DNA of 5,552 bases from Actinomycetota bacterium (lineage in GTDB: Bacteria > Actinomycetota > Acidimicrobiia > Spongiisociales > ZC4RG35): positions 1 to 5,552 of the forward strand of contig JAHWLC010000089.1 of NCBI GenBank assembly GCA_019347585.1, in the 5' to 3' direction. The notes below the pieces were generated by a model. The model was not told the origin of the DNA. It was given only the letters and a program-made list of their open reading frames with translations, and did no database searches. A program made the position numbers and the translations under genes. This document shows, one piece after another, positions 1 to 5,121 of this stretch (positions are counted from its first letter, which is position 1; each line of letters opens with the position of its first letter).

Positions 1-272
1 GTGAAGATGGCTCGGTACATGCCCTCATCGGCTCGGTCGGGCTGTTCCATGCGACGGCCTCCCGCTTCTACCTGCACCTCTGCTTCATGCTCCATCCCTA
101 CTCACAGGACTGCATCGACGCCTATGTCGAGGCGGGCCTGGCGGGCAAGCAGCTCTCCGAGTACGCCGGTCGCGACCATCAGGCGCAATGGCAGCTCGGC
201 GACCAGCTGTGGAAGCTGGAGATAAGCGGCGATGTCCAGAGCATCCGGGTGCTCAGCGAATCGGCGAGATGA
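1..272 (+). CDS. 3' end of an unrecognised gene (5' partial)
   Basis: The reading frame is open from the window edge (first whole codon at 3) to the TGA at 270-272, giving at least 89 residues. The first in-frame ATG is at 87, but the 28 codons before it are equally GC-rich at the third position and read as ordinary protein (for example GSVGLFHATASRFYLHLCF). ATG 87 also has no Shine-Dalgarno sequence, so the true start most likely lies upstream of the window. The visible part looks soluble: a mixed aromatic and hydrophobic start, then an acidic, Gln-rich, probably helical stretch with QAQWQLGDQLWKLE. I recognise no family and no catalytic motif, and propose no function. The overlapping frame-1 reading is Ser/Arg-rich low-complexity and is a shadow. 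The gene converges on the MFS gene with 2 bp between the stops. Confidence 0.6.
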   Translation, partial: EDGSVHALIGSVGLFHATASRFYLHLCFMLHPYSQDCIDAYVEAGLAGKQLSEYAGRDHQAQWQLGDQLWKLEISGDVQSIRVLSESAR

Positions 273-285
273 TGCTATCTCGCCG
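262..285. terminator. Perfect hairpin spanning two convergent stop codons
   Basis: The arms CGGCGAGAT (262-270) and ATCTCGCCG (277-285) are exact reverse complements of 9 bp, separated by a 6-nt loop GATGCT (271-276). The TGA of the plus-strand gene (270-272) and the TAG of the MFS gene (275-277) both fall in or beside the loop. Neither strand has a T-run after the stem. It would therefore be a U-tract-less, bidirectional terminator or 3'-end stabiliser, a type often proposed in actinobacteria. The inverted repeat is seen directly; the terminator role is inferred. Confidence 0.5.
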
Positions 286-1561
286 CGGGCTCCCGATTCG
301 GTTGCCCAATGCCCCGGAAATCAGGCCCGAAGGTGTCGCCCCAGACGACGGTGGTCGCCAGCCAGATCGCGGTGGCCACCATCAGCAGGGGGAAGCTCCT
401 CGCCACCCAGGGATAGGTCTCCGGGGTGGCGCCGAGCCAACCCCCGAGCACTGCACCCAGGGGCAGGGTGGCCCACCCGATCGCCCTGCTCGCGGTGATC
501 ACCCGCCCCAGCATCGACTCCTTGGCGTAGTGCTGGCGAATCGTCGCCAGCGGGACGTTGATCACCGATACTCCGATCATCCAGCCGGCTTGGAGGGCGA
601 TAGCCAACAGGCCATAGGTGGTGAACATCAGCGCGAGCATGCAAACGCCGGTGAGTGCCATGCCCGCGGTCATCGCCCTGCCCAGGCCGAGCCGTCGGGT
701 CACGCGGGGTGAGACCAGGGCCCCGACGACACCACCCGCGCCCATGGCGCTGAGCAGGATCCCGATCTCGAGGTCCGTCTCGGTGAGCAACACCACCTCT
801 GCCAGAACGACGATGGTGGCTTCGAAGAAGCCGATCACGAAGTTGGGGATTGCGGACGCGATGGTGGTCACCCGCAACCGGGGCTCGCCGAACACGTACT
901 TGATCCCGTTGGCGGCCTCGGTGAGGAATCCGACCCGCTCGTCCTCACGACTGCGGTGATGGGGCACCCGGCCCACCCAGGCAAGGGAGATCGCCGATAT
1001 CACGAAAGTGAGGCCGTTGATGAAGAGACCGACCGCAGGCCCGGCGAAGAGCCAGGCGAAGAGCCCGGCCACTGCGGGTCCGATGGCGAAGTTGGCCTGA
1101 ATGCTGGCGGTGACCCATGAGTTGGCATCGCTGAGTCGGTCCCGGGGGACGATGGCGGGAATCATCGAGTAGAGGGCGCCATCGAAGAGGGTGGTCATCG
1201 AGCCGAGGACGAAGGCCATGACGAAGACCGTCCCCATCCCGTAGTTCCCCACCTCGGCAGCCAGGTAGAAGAAGGCACACGCCCGCAACAGGTCGGTGGC
1301 GATCATCACCGGGCGGAGATGGAGCCGATCGAGGAGAACCCCGGCGGCCAGCCCGACCAGGAAGGTCGGGGCGAACTCCAGCGCGTATGCGATGGAGAAG
1401 TCCAGCGTCTGAGGGCCGATCCCCCGCGACTCCTGGATGTAGTCGATGAGAAGGGGGATGGTGAGCACGGCGACATAGGTGCCGAACTGGCTGATGGTCT
1501 GGCCGACCCAGAGCGCGGTATAGCGGGGACCGAGGGAACGCAGCGTCTTGACCGGGTTCAC
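275..1561 (-). CDS. MFS exporter, MFS_3/DHA3-like family
   Basis: This 428-residue integral membrane protein has about twelve hydrophobic segments (roughly 15-40, 56-78, 87-104, 108-135, 155-173, 175-195, 236-260, 265-288, 295-314, 317-340, 355-377 and 386-408). A cytoplasmic loop rich in charge lies at about 198-230. A motif A-like stretch GVLLDRLHLR (74-83) lies between TM2 and TM3. The segments around IPAIVPRDRLSDANSW (134-149), FAIGPAVAGL (158-167) and MLGRVITASRAIGWATLPLG (350-369) fit the MFS_3 'transmembrane secretion effector' group, which includes macrolide and enterobactin exporters. Proton-coupled drug or metabolite efflux is the family role; the substrate cannot be told from sequence. 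The start is GTG (1559-1561), first in frame after the divergent promoter region, with no clear Shine-Dalgarno sequence. A TGGACA/TAAGGT promoter ends 9 bp upstream, suggesting a leaderless or nearly leaderless mRNA. No regulator gene is adjacent. Confidence 0.9.
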   Translation of the reverse strand: MNPVKTLRSLGPRYTALWVGQTISQFGTYVAVLTIPLLIDYIQESRGIGPQTLDFSIAYALEFAPTFLVGLAAGVLLDRLHLRPVMIATDLLRACAFFYLAAEVGNYGMGTVFVMAFVLGSMTTLFDGALYSMIPAIVPRDRLSDANSWVTASIQANFAIGPAVAGLFAWLFAGPAVGLFINGLTFVISAISLAWVGRVPHHRSREDERVGFLTEAANGIKYVFGEPRLRVTTIASAIPNFVIGFFEATIVVLAEVVLLTETDLEIGILLSAMGAGGVVGALVSPRVTRRLGLGRAMTAGMALTGVCMLALMFTTYGLLAIALQAGWMIGVSVINVPLATIRQHYAKESMLGRVITASRAIGWATLPLGAVLGGWLGATPETYPWVARSFPLLMVATAIWLATTVVWGDTFGPDFRGIGQPNREPAAR

Positions 1562-1570
1562 CGCCCGGCA

Positions 1571-1598
1571 ACCTTAACCCTCGGGGCCTAAGTGTCCA
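1571..1598 (-). promoter_or_regulatory. Probable promoter of the MFS gene
   Basis: Read on the minus strand, TGGACA (1593-1598; five of six matches to TTGACA) is followed after 16 bp by TAAGGT (1571-1576), which fits the TANNNT pattern of actinobacterial housekeeping promoters. The GTG start codon begins 9 bp beyond the -10 element, so transcription would begin at or only a few bases before the start codon. This explains the lack of a ribosome binding site. The match is by eye and unproven. Confidence 0.4.
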
Positions 1599-1604
1599 GC
1601 ACTT
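1590..1604. promoter_or_regulatory. 15-bp palindrome between divergent promoters, possible operator
   Basis: AAGTG (1590-1594) and CACTT (1600-1604) form a perfect inverted repeat around TCCAG. The palindrome covers the proposed -35 element of the MFS promoter and ends just before the extended -10 of the opposite promoter. A dimeric regulator bound here could affect both directions. Five-base arms are short enough to arise by chance, and no regulator gene is visible, so this is tentative. Confidence 0.25.
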
Positions 1605-1612
1605 GTTAGATT
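1604..1612 (+). promoter_or_regulatory. Extended -10 promoter for the small membrane-protein operon
   Basis: TGTTAGATT contains TAGATT (1607-1612, TANNNT pattern) directly preceded by an extended -10 TGN. A start 7-9 bases downstream falls at 1619-1621, on the ATG at 1621, which has no Shine-Dalgarno sequence. This supports a leaderless mRNA beginning at that ATG. No good -35 element is seen 16-18 bp upstream, as is usual for extended -10 promoters. Confidence 0.4.
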
Positions 1613-1620
1613 CCAGCTGG

Positions 1621-1920
1621 ATGGCCGGCGCCCAGGAGATCCCCGAGCTCACCAGCGAGCTGCTCGACATGTCGCGGGAGTACCTGCGACAAGAGACCAT
1701 CGAGCCCTTGAAGAATCTGGGAAAGCACGCCGGCTACGGCCTGGGGGCAGCGGCCGTGATATCGATCGGGGGCTTCCTCCTCGCATGGGGCCTCTACTAC
1801 GGGCTGGTCATGCTCTACCCGGTGGGGGATTGGTTCGTGGTGCTGGCCCGGCTCACCACGGCGGTAGCGGCCGCGATCGCGGCAGGGATATTGGTCTGGA
1901 GGATTCAGGATGACGGTTAG
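1621..1920 (+). CDS. Small two-span membrane protein, phage-holin-family (DUF1469)-like
   Basis: This 99-residue protein has an amphipathic, charged N-terminal helix (about 8-36, with SELLDMSREYLRQETIEPLK) followed by two hydrophobic segments (about 38-64 and 70-94) and a short charged tail. The layout resembles the small actinobacterial 'phage holin family' (DUF1469/Phage_holin_3_6) proteins, which are chromosomal and generally not phage lysis genes. The match is architectural and from memory, not a motif hit. A TTG at 1603 would add six residues. I prefer ATG 1621 because an extended -10 element overlaps the TTG region and would place the transcript start at the ATG. The last 11 bases overlap the next gene, so the two are co-transcribed. 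A role in the cell envelope is inferred only from the membrane segments. Confidence 0.72.
   Translation: MAGAQEIPELTSELLDMSREYLRQETIEPLKNLGKHAGYGLGAAAVISIGGFLLAWGLYYGLVMLYPVGDWFVVLARLTTAVAAAIAAGILVWRIQDDG
1898..1902 (+). promoter_or_regulatory. Ribosome binding site of the 64-residue membrane protein
   Basis: GGAGG lies 7 nt before the ATG at 1910, inside the end of the preceding gene. It fixes that start and supports re-initiation within the 11-bp gene overlap. Confidence 0.7.
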
Positions 1921-2104
1921 CAAGCAAGACATCGAGGCCAAGGCCCGACAGCTCGTCAGCGTGGTCGACGACACCAAGGAGTCGGCGAAGGACAAGGCCA
2001 TGATCGGGGTGGTGGGCGTGGCCGTCCTCATCGGGGCCGCTTTCCTGTTCGGGCGCAAGCGCGGGTCGCGCAACAAGACGATGGTGGAGGTCTACCGGGT
2101 CTGA
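1910..2104 (+). CDS. Small single-span membrane protein, DUF3618-like in layout
   Basis: This 64-residue protein has a charged, helical N-terminus (residues 1-30, with KQDIEAKARQLVSVVDDTKE), one hydrophobic span (about 31-48, MIGVVGVAVLIGAAFLFG) and a strongly basic segment RKRGSRNK (49-56). The basic segment suggests that the C-terminus stays in the cytoplasm. The order 'DIEA...helix, span, arginines' is reminiscent of DUF3618 proteins, which in actinobacteria often sit beside holin-family proteins like the one just upstream. I offer this as a resemblance, not an assignment. The ATG at 1910 has a good GGAGG and overlaps the upstream gene by 11 bp, so the pair is an operon and possibly translationally coupled. 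The function is unknown. Confidence 0.7.
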   Translation: MTVSKQDIEAKARQLVSVVDDTKESAKDKAMIGVVGVAVLIGAAFLFGRKRGSRNKTMVEVYRV

Positions 2105-2113
2105 GGGCCCGGT
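2094..2113. terminator. Weak inverted repeat over a convergent gene junction
   Basis: ACCGGG (2094-2099) and CCCGGT (2108-2113) are perfect 6-bp arms with an 8-nt loop that contains the TGA of the 64-residue gene (2102-2104). The right arm ends on the first base of the opposing stop (2113-2115). There is no T-tract. The position matches the stronger hairpin at 262-285, but six GC-rich base pairs could occur by chance. Confidence 0.3.
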
Positions 2114-2394
2114 CAGCTCCTCTTTCGCTTCGGCTTGATGACTTCGATCTCGGGGGCGCCCGCCTTCTTGTGGTGCACCACGATCGCCGAGCCGATCGGC
2201 ACCTTCTTCCGATAAAGCAGCTCTCTCTTCGGCTCGGTCTTCTGCAGCCAGGCCAGGGCGCTGAGCGCCAGACCGATGAGGAGCTCGGTCCTGTCGCCTC
2301 GACGGAGCCCTTTGAGGGTGCGCATCTGTCCGGCGACCCTGGCGTCGGAGTCGCCGAGCACCGCCCTCTGGAGTCTCTCTGAGATGAAGCCCAT
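2113..2394 (-). CDS. Short basic protein of unknown function, one possible membrane span
   Basis: The ORF gives 93 residues from the ATG at 2392-2394. An ATG at 2422-2424 would add ten residues (a Gly/Arg/Asn-rich tail), but it has no ribosome binding site and would leave only 9 bp to the opposite gene. The ATG at 2394 has a purine-rich GGTAGG just upstream, though spaced closely. The protein has an N-terminal charged region, a moderately hydrophobic segment at about 37-50 (ELLIGLALSALAWL), then a basic region with RELLYRKKVPIGSAIVVHH (57-75), and ends PKRKRS. The VPIGSAIVV stretch looks like a beta element. I recognise no family. It converges on the membrane-protein operon and diverges from the microprotein-trmI genes. 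It is placed between genes in an otherwise well-filled segment, and the plus-strand alternatives there read as shadows. Confidence 0.62.
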   Translation of the reverse strand: MGFISERLQRAVLGDSDARVAGQMRTLKGLRRGDRTELLIGLALSALAWLQKTEPKRELLYRKKVPIGSAIVVHHKKAGAPEIEVIKPKRKRS

Positions 2395-2433
2395 TTGCCT
2401 ACCGTTCCCTCGGGACGCGACCATTGAAGCAGG

Positions 2434-2526
2434 ATGCGCAACAGCAGATTCGTCCAGATAACCGTGTGGGTAGTCGTCATCGGGATGGTGTTCGCCCTCC
2501 TGGTCGGGGCGATCTCGCTGTTCTGA
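2434..2526 (+). CDS. 30-residue single-span membrane microprotein upstream of trmI
   Basis: ATG 2434 to TGA 2524-2526 encodes 30 residues: a polar, basic N-terminus MRNSRFVQ (1-8) followed by one hydrophobic helix (about 9-30, with VWVVVIGMVFALLVGAISLF). Nearly all codons end in G or C, as in the neighbouring genes. An in-frame TGA at 2425-2427 rules out a longer form, so this is either a complete microprotein or a chance ORF. Its stop overlaps the trmI start as TGATG, the same arrangement used by mpa-dop in this window. It fills the interval between the divergent gene and trmI. The ribosome binding site is weak (AGG directly before the ATG). The layout resembles membrane miniproteins such as firmicute Prli42, which binds the stressosome; that is a likeness of shape from memory, and no function is assigned. 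Translation could also serve mainly to couple trmI expression. Confidence 0.6.
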   Translation: MRNSRFVQITVWVVVIGMVFALLVGAISLF

Positions 2527-3317
2527 TGCCGTTTGCCGCGGGCGACGCCGCTCTGCTGATCGACGACCAAGGCCGCCACTTCCTCCTCCACCTCGAGGAG
2601 GACCGCACCTTCCAATACCACAAGGGCACCGTCGCCCATTCCGAGCTGATCGGGTCCGAGGACGGAACCTGGGTGGAGTCGTCGGGTGGGAACTCTCTTC
2701 TCCTCCTCCGGCCCAGATTGGCCGACTACATCCTCAAGATGAGGCGGGGAGCGCAGGTGGTGTATCCCAAGGACCTGGGGCCGATCCTCGTCTACGCCGA
2801 CATCGGGCCGGGGATGACCGTCCTCGAGGCGGGGACGGGCTCGGGTGCACTCACCCTCGGCCTGGCCCGCGCGGTCGGTCCCAACGGCCGCGTCGTCAGC
2901 GTCGAGCGTCGCGACGATCATGCCGCCCAGGCCAGGAAGACCATCGAGCGATGGCACCGGGGAGAGGTCCCCGCCAACATCGAGCTCCGCACCGGCGACG
3001 TCTCGGAGGTGGTATTCGAACTCGAGCCCGAAAGAATCGTCCTCGACCTTCCCGAGCCGTGGCACACCGTGGGGGCCGCAGTGGCCGGACAACCGCCCGG
3101 AGGCGTGCTCTGCGCATACCTGCCCACCGTTCCCCAGGTGCAGACCACGGTGGAGAGAGCCAGGGACACCGGATCGTTCGCCGAGATCGAGATCATGGAG
3201 TTCCTCCTCCGTGAATGGAACGTCTCGGGCCGGTCGGTGCGCCCCGAGCATTCGATGGTGGGGCACACTGGTTTCCTGGTATTCATGAGAAAGACCCAAA
3301 GAACCCCAGGGAGATGA
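2526..3317 (+). CDS. trmI: tRNA (adenine(58)-N1)-methyltransferase TrmI
   Basis: This cytoplasmic enzyme (263 residues) transfers a methyl group from S-adenosylmethionine to N1 of A58 in the tRNA T-loop, normally as a homotetramer. An N-terminal small beta domain (about 1-75) precedes a Rossmann methyltransferase fold. Motif I is VLEAGTGSG (99-107), and the acidic ribose-binding residue is E127 in VSVERR. D158 in RTGDVS and the motif IV-like IVLDLPEPW (171-179, D174) follow. The C-terminal signature WNVSGRSVRPEHSMVGHTGF (231-250) closely matches the Rv2118c/TrmI family. The length is near the family norm of about 255-280. The start at ATG 2526 overlaps the microprotein stop (TGATG). The open frame extends upstream to a TTG at 2424, but that extension is Arg/Gly/Asp-rich, family-unlike, and out of frame with the microprotein. 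Proximity to the proteasome genes is conserved in Mycobacterium. Confidence 0.95.
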   Translation: MPFAAGDAALLIDDQGRHFLLHLEEDRTFQYHKGTVAHSELIGSEDGTWVESSGGNSLLLLRPRLADYILKMRRGAQVVYPKDLGPILVYADIGPGMTVLEAGTGSGALTLGLARAVGPNGRVVSVERRDDHAAQARKTIERWHRGEVPANIELRTGDVSEVVFELEPERIVLDLPEPWHTVGAAVAGQPPGGVLCAYLPTVPQVQTTVERARDTGSFAEIEIMEFLLREWNVSGRSVRPEHSMVGHTGFLVFMRKTQRTPGR

Positions 3318-3354
3318 CGATATTGGTAACCCGAGGAACTAGCCGGGGTCATTC

Positions 3355-3361
3355 GTATACT
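3355..3361 (+). promoter_or_regulatory. Probable -10 element of an mpa promoter
   Basis: The 76-bp gap between trmI and mpa is the largest in the window. It contains GTATACT, with TATACT (3356-3361) matching TATAAT at five of six positions. No TTGACA-like -35 lies at the right distance. GGAAC at 3335-3339 is 14 bp before CGTA (3354-3357), close to but shorter than ECF-sigma spacing, so an alternative sigma factor is only a possibility. A start near 3368 would give a leader of about 25 nt carrying the ribosome binding site. A short inverted repeat TGGCC-GGA-GGCCA (3361-3373) overlaps that start point; its meaning is unknown. mpa may also be read through from trmI, as no terminator is seen in the gap. 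Confidence 0.45.
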
Positions 3362-3382
3362 GGCCGGAGGCCACCGAAAGCC

Positions 3383-3388
3383 AGGAGG
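3383..3388 (+). promoter_or_regulatory. Ribosome binding site of mpa
   Basis: AGGAGG lies 5 nt before the GTG at 3394. It is the strongest ribosome binding site in the window and decides the GTG start; the first in-frame ATG comes only within the OB-domain region, around residue 180. Confidence 0.85.
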
Positions 3389-3393
3389 TAGCC

Positions 3394-5121
3394 GTGGACG
3401 AAGGCCGCAACAAGGAGGACGCCGCCCAGCTGCGCAAAGTCGTGGCGGCGCTCGAGGAAGAGATCGGCTTCCTGCGACGCCGTGTCCGCGAGGCCCCGGG
3501 TCGGGTCGAGGAGCTCGAGTCCGACCTCACCAGACTGCGGGACCGCCTCGACCGGTCGGTGGCCCAGAACGACAAGCTCTCCCACCTCCTCGAGGAGGCC
3601 CGGGAGCAGCTCGGCGTCCTCCGCGAGGAGGTCGAGAAGCTGACCACCCCGCCCAACAACTTCGGCACCGTTCTCCAGGTCAACCCCGACGGGACGGTCG
3701 ACGTGGCCACCGGCAACCGCAAGCTCCGGGTGGCCGCCCAGCCGTCGGTGGAGGTCAAGCAGCTCCAGATCGGCCAGGAAGTGCTGCTCAACGAGGCGTT
3801 CAACATCATCGACGTCCGCTTCTTCGAGCCCTCAGGAGACGTGGTCCGGGTCAGAGAGGCGCTCCCCGACGGCCGGATCGTGGTGATCGCCCATGCCGAC
3901 GAGGAGAGGGTGCTCAATCGTTCCGACGCCATGGCCGACGCTTACCTCCGAGCCGGTGACTTCGTCCGGATCGACTCGAAGACCGGTCTCATCCTGGAGA
4001 AGATGGAGCGTCCCGAGGTCGAGGAGCTCGTCCTCGAGGAGGTCCCCGACATCACCTACGAGCAGGTCGGTGGTCTCGCCGAGCAGATCGAGCAGATCCG
4101 GGACACCGTCGAGCTTCCCTACCTGCACCGCGACCTGTTCAAGGAGTACGAGCTCGAGCCGCCCAAGGGCATCCTCCTCTACGGCCCGCCCGGCTGCGGG
4201 AAGACACTGATCGCCAAGGCGGTGGCGAACAGTCTGGCCAAGAAGGTCTCGACCCGGACCGGCGATCCCGACGTGCGCTCCTACTTCCTCAACGTCAAAG
4301 GTCCCGAGCTGTTGAACAAGTGGGTCGGGGAGACCGAGCGCCAGATCCGGCTCATCTTCCAGCGGGCAAAGGAGAAGTCGGACGAGGGGGTTCCGGTGAT
4401 CGTCTTCTTCGACGAGATGGACTCTCTGTTCCGCACCCGCGGTACAGGGATCAGCTCGGACGTCGAGTCGACCATCGTCCCCCAGCTGCTCTCCGAGCTC
4501 GACGGGGTGGAGTCCCTCAAGAACGTGGTGGTCATCGGCGCCTCCAACCGCGAGGACCTCATCGACCCGGCCATCCTCCGTCCCGGTCGTCTCGACGTGA
4601 AGATCAAGATCAACCGGCCCGACCCGACGGCGGCTCGCGAGATCTTCCGCATCTACCTCAGCGATGCCACCCCCCTCGCCGAGGCCGACATGGAGGGGTC
4701 GGGCCTCCCCACCGACGAGCACATCGAGGCCATGATCGACGAGACGGTGGAGACCATGTACTCCGAGGACGCAGAGAACAAGTTCCTCGAGGTCACCTAT
4801 GCCAGCGGCGACCGCGAGATCCTCTATTTCAAGGACTTCGCCTCGGGAGCCATGATCGAGAACATCGTGCGGCGGGCCAAGAAGGACGCCATCAAGCGGC
4901 AGATCGCCGGCGGCCCCCCCGGGGTCAGCAAGGAGGACCTGCTCGTCGCCATCAAGCAGGAGTTCAGGGAGCACGAGGATCTGCCCAACACCACCAACCC
5001 CGACGACTGGGCCAAGATCTCGGGCAAGAAGGGCGAGCGCATCGTCTATGTCCGCACCCTGGTCGGCGGGGACGACGAGAGCCGGCTCATCGAGAAGGTC
5101 TCGGGCGGCCAATACCTCTGA
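3394..5121 (+). CDS. mpa: Proteasome-associated AAA+ ATPase Mpa/ARC
   Basis: This hexameric cytoplasmic unfoldase recognises pupylated proteins and threads them into the 20S proteasome. It has 575 residues, against 609 in M. tuberculosis Mpa. It has an N-terminal coiled coil (about 6-85) that binds Pup and tandem OB domains (about 88-203). The AAA+ module carries Walker A GPPGCGKT (264-271), pore loop 1 KWVG (309-312), Walker [10 protein letters not shown] (335-343) and sensor 1 at N385. The likely arginine fingers are R396 and R399 in ILRPGRLD. The Mpa-specific C-terminal region (about 435-560, with [20 protein letters not shown]) follows. The protein ends GQYL; the QYL tail with its penultimate Tyr docks in 20S alpha-subunit pockets and opens the gate. 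Compared with M. tuberculosis Mpa recalled from memory, the shortening lies in the extreme N-terminus and in a loop of the second OB domain (around 172-190). The pore aromatic is Trp rather than Phe or Tyr. The start is GTG with a strong ribosome binding site. The stop overlaps dop. Confidence 0.98.
   Translation: MDEGRNKEDAAQLRKVVAALEEEIGFLRRRVREAPGRVEELESDLTRLRDRLDRSVAQNDKLSHLLEEAREQLGVLREEVEKLTTPPNNFGTVLQVNPDGTVDVATGNRKLRVAAQPSVEVKQLQIGQEVLLNEAFNIIDVRFFEPSGDVVRVREALPDGRIVVIAHADEERVLNRSDAMADAYLRAGDFVRIDSKTGLILEKMERPEVEELVLEEVPDITYEQVGGLAEQIEQIRDTVELPYLHRDLFKEYELEPPKGILLYGPPGCGKTLIAKAVANSLAKKVSTRTGDPDVRSYFLNVKGPELLNKWVGETERQIRLIFQRAKEKSDEGVPVIVFFDEMDSLFRTRGTGISSDVESTIVPQLLSELDGVESLKNVVVIGASNREDLIDPAILRPGRLDVKIKINRPDPTAAREIFRIYLSDATPLAEADMEGSGLPTDEHIEAMIDETVETMYSEDAENKFLEVTYASGDREILYFKDFASGAMIENIVRRAKKDAIKRQIAGGPPGVSKEDLLVAIKQEFREHEDLPNTTNPDDWAKISGKKGERIVYVRTLVGGDDESRLIEKVSGGQYL

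Noticed and set aside
188..712. Plus-strand ORF (174 codons) opposite the MFS 3' end
   Set aside because: It is Gly/Arg/Pro/His-rich low-complexity, antisense to the MFS gene, and crosses the stop-codon hairpin.
1603..1620. TTG start adding six residues to the two-span membrane protein
   Set aside because: The TTG lies within the proposed extended -10 promoter element, has no ribosome binding site, and ATG 1621 fits a leaderless start.
945..1700. Minus-strand ORF in another frame over the MFS start
   Set aside because: It is Arg/Pro/Ser-rich and overlaps the MFS gene, whose transmembrane pattern and family motifs are clear.
1621..1920. Holin-like protein as a sign of a prophage
   Set aside because: No other phage gene is present, and holin-family (DUF1469-like) small proteins are ordinary chromosomal genes in actinobacteria.
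2424..2525. TTG-initiated 34-residue extension of TrmI
   Set aside because: The extension is Arg/Gly/Asp-rich and unlike TrmI N-termini, while ATG 2526 begins a family-like N-terminus and is coupled to the preceding ORF.
2028..3299. Antisense ORF (423 codons) opposite trmI and across the intergenic region
   Set aside because: It crosses four better-supported genes, including one on its own strand, and its composition is that of a shadow frame.
3314..3353. ATGAC...GTCAT and ACCC...GGGT repeats after trmI as a terminator
   Set aside because: The arms are only 4-5 bp, widely spaced or mismatched, with no T-tract; not better than chance.
4914..4924. C7-G4 homopolymer run in mpa as a frameshift or phase-variation site
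   Set aside because: The frame continues through it with conserved Mpa sequence on both sides ([12 protein letters not shown]), so it is just Gly-Pro-Pro-Gly codons.
3832..5112. Long antisense ORF (426 codons) opposite mpa
   Set aside because: It is Leu/Val/Asp/Gly-rich without domain sense and lies opposite a gene with every Mpa motif intact. Long antisense frames are common in GC-rich coding DNA.
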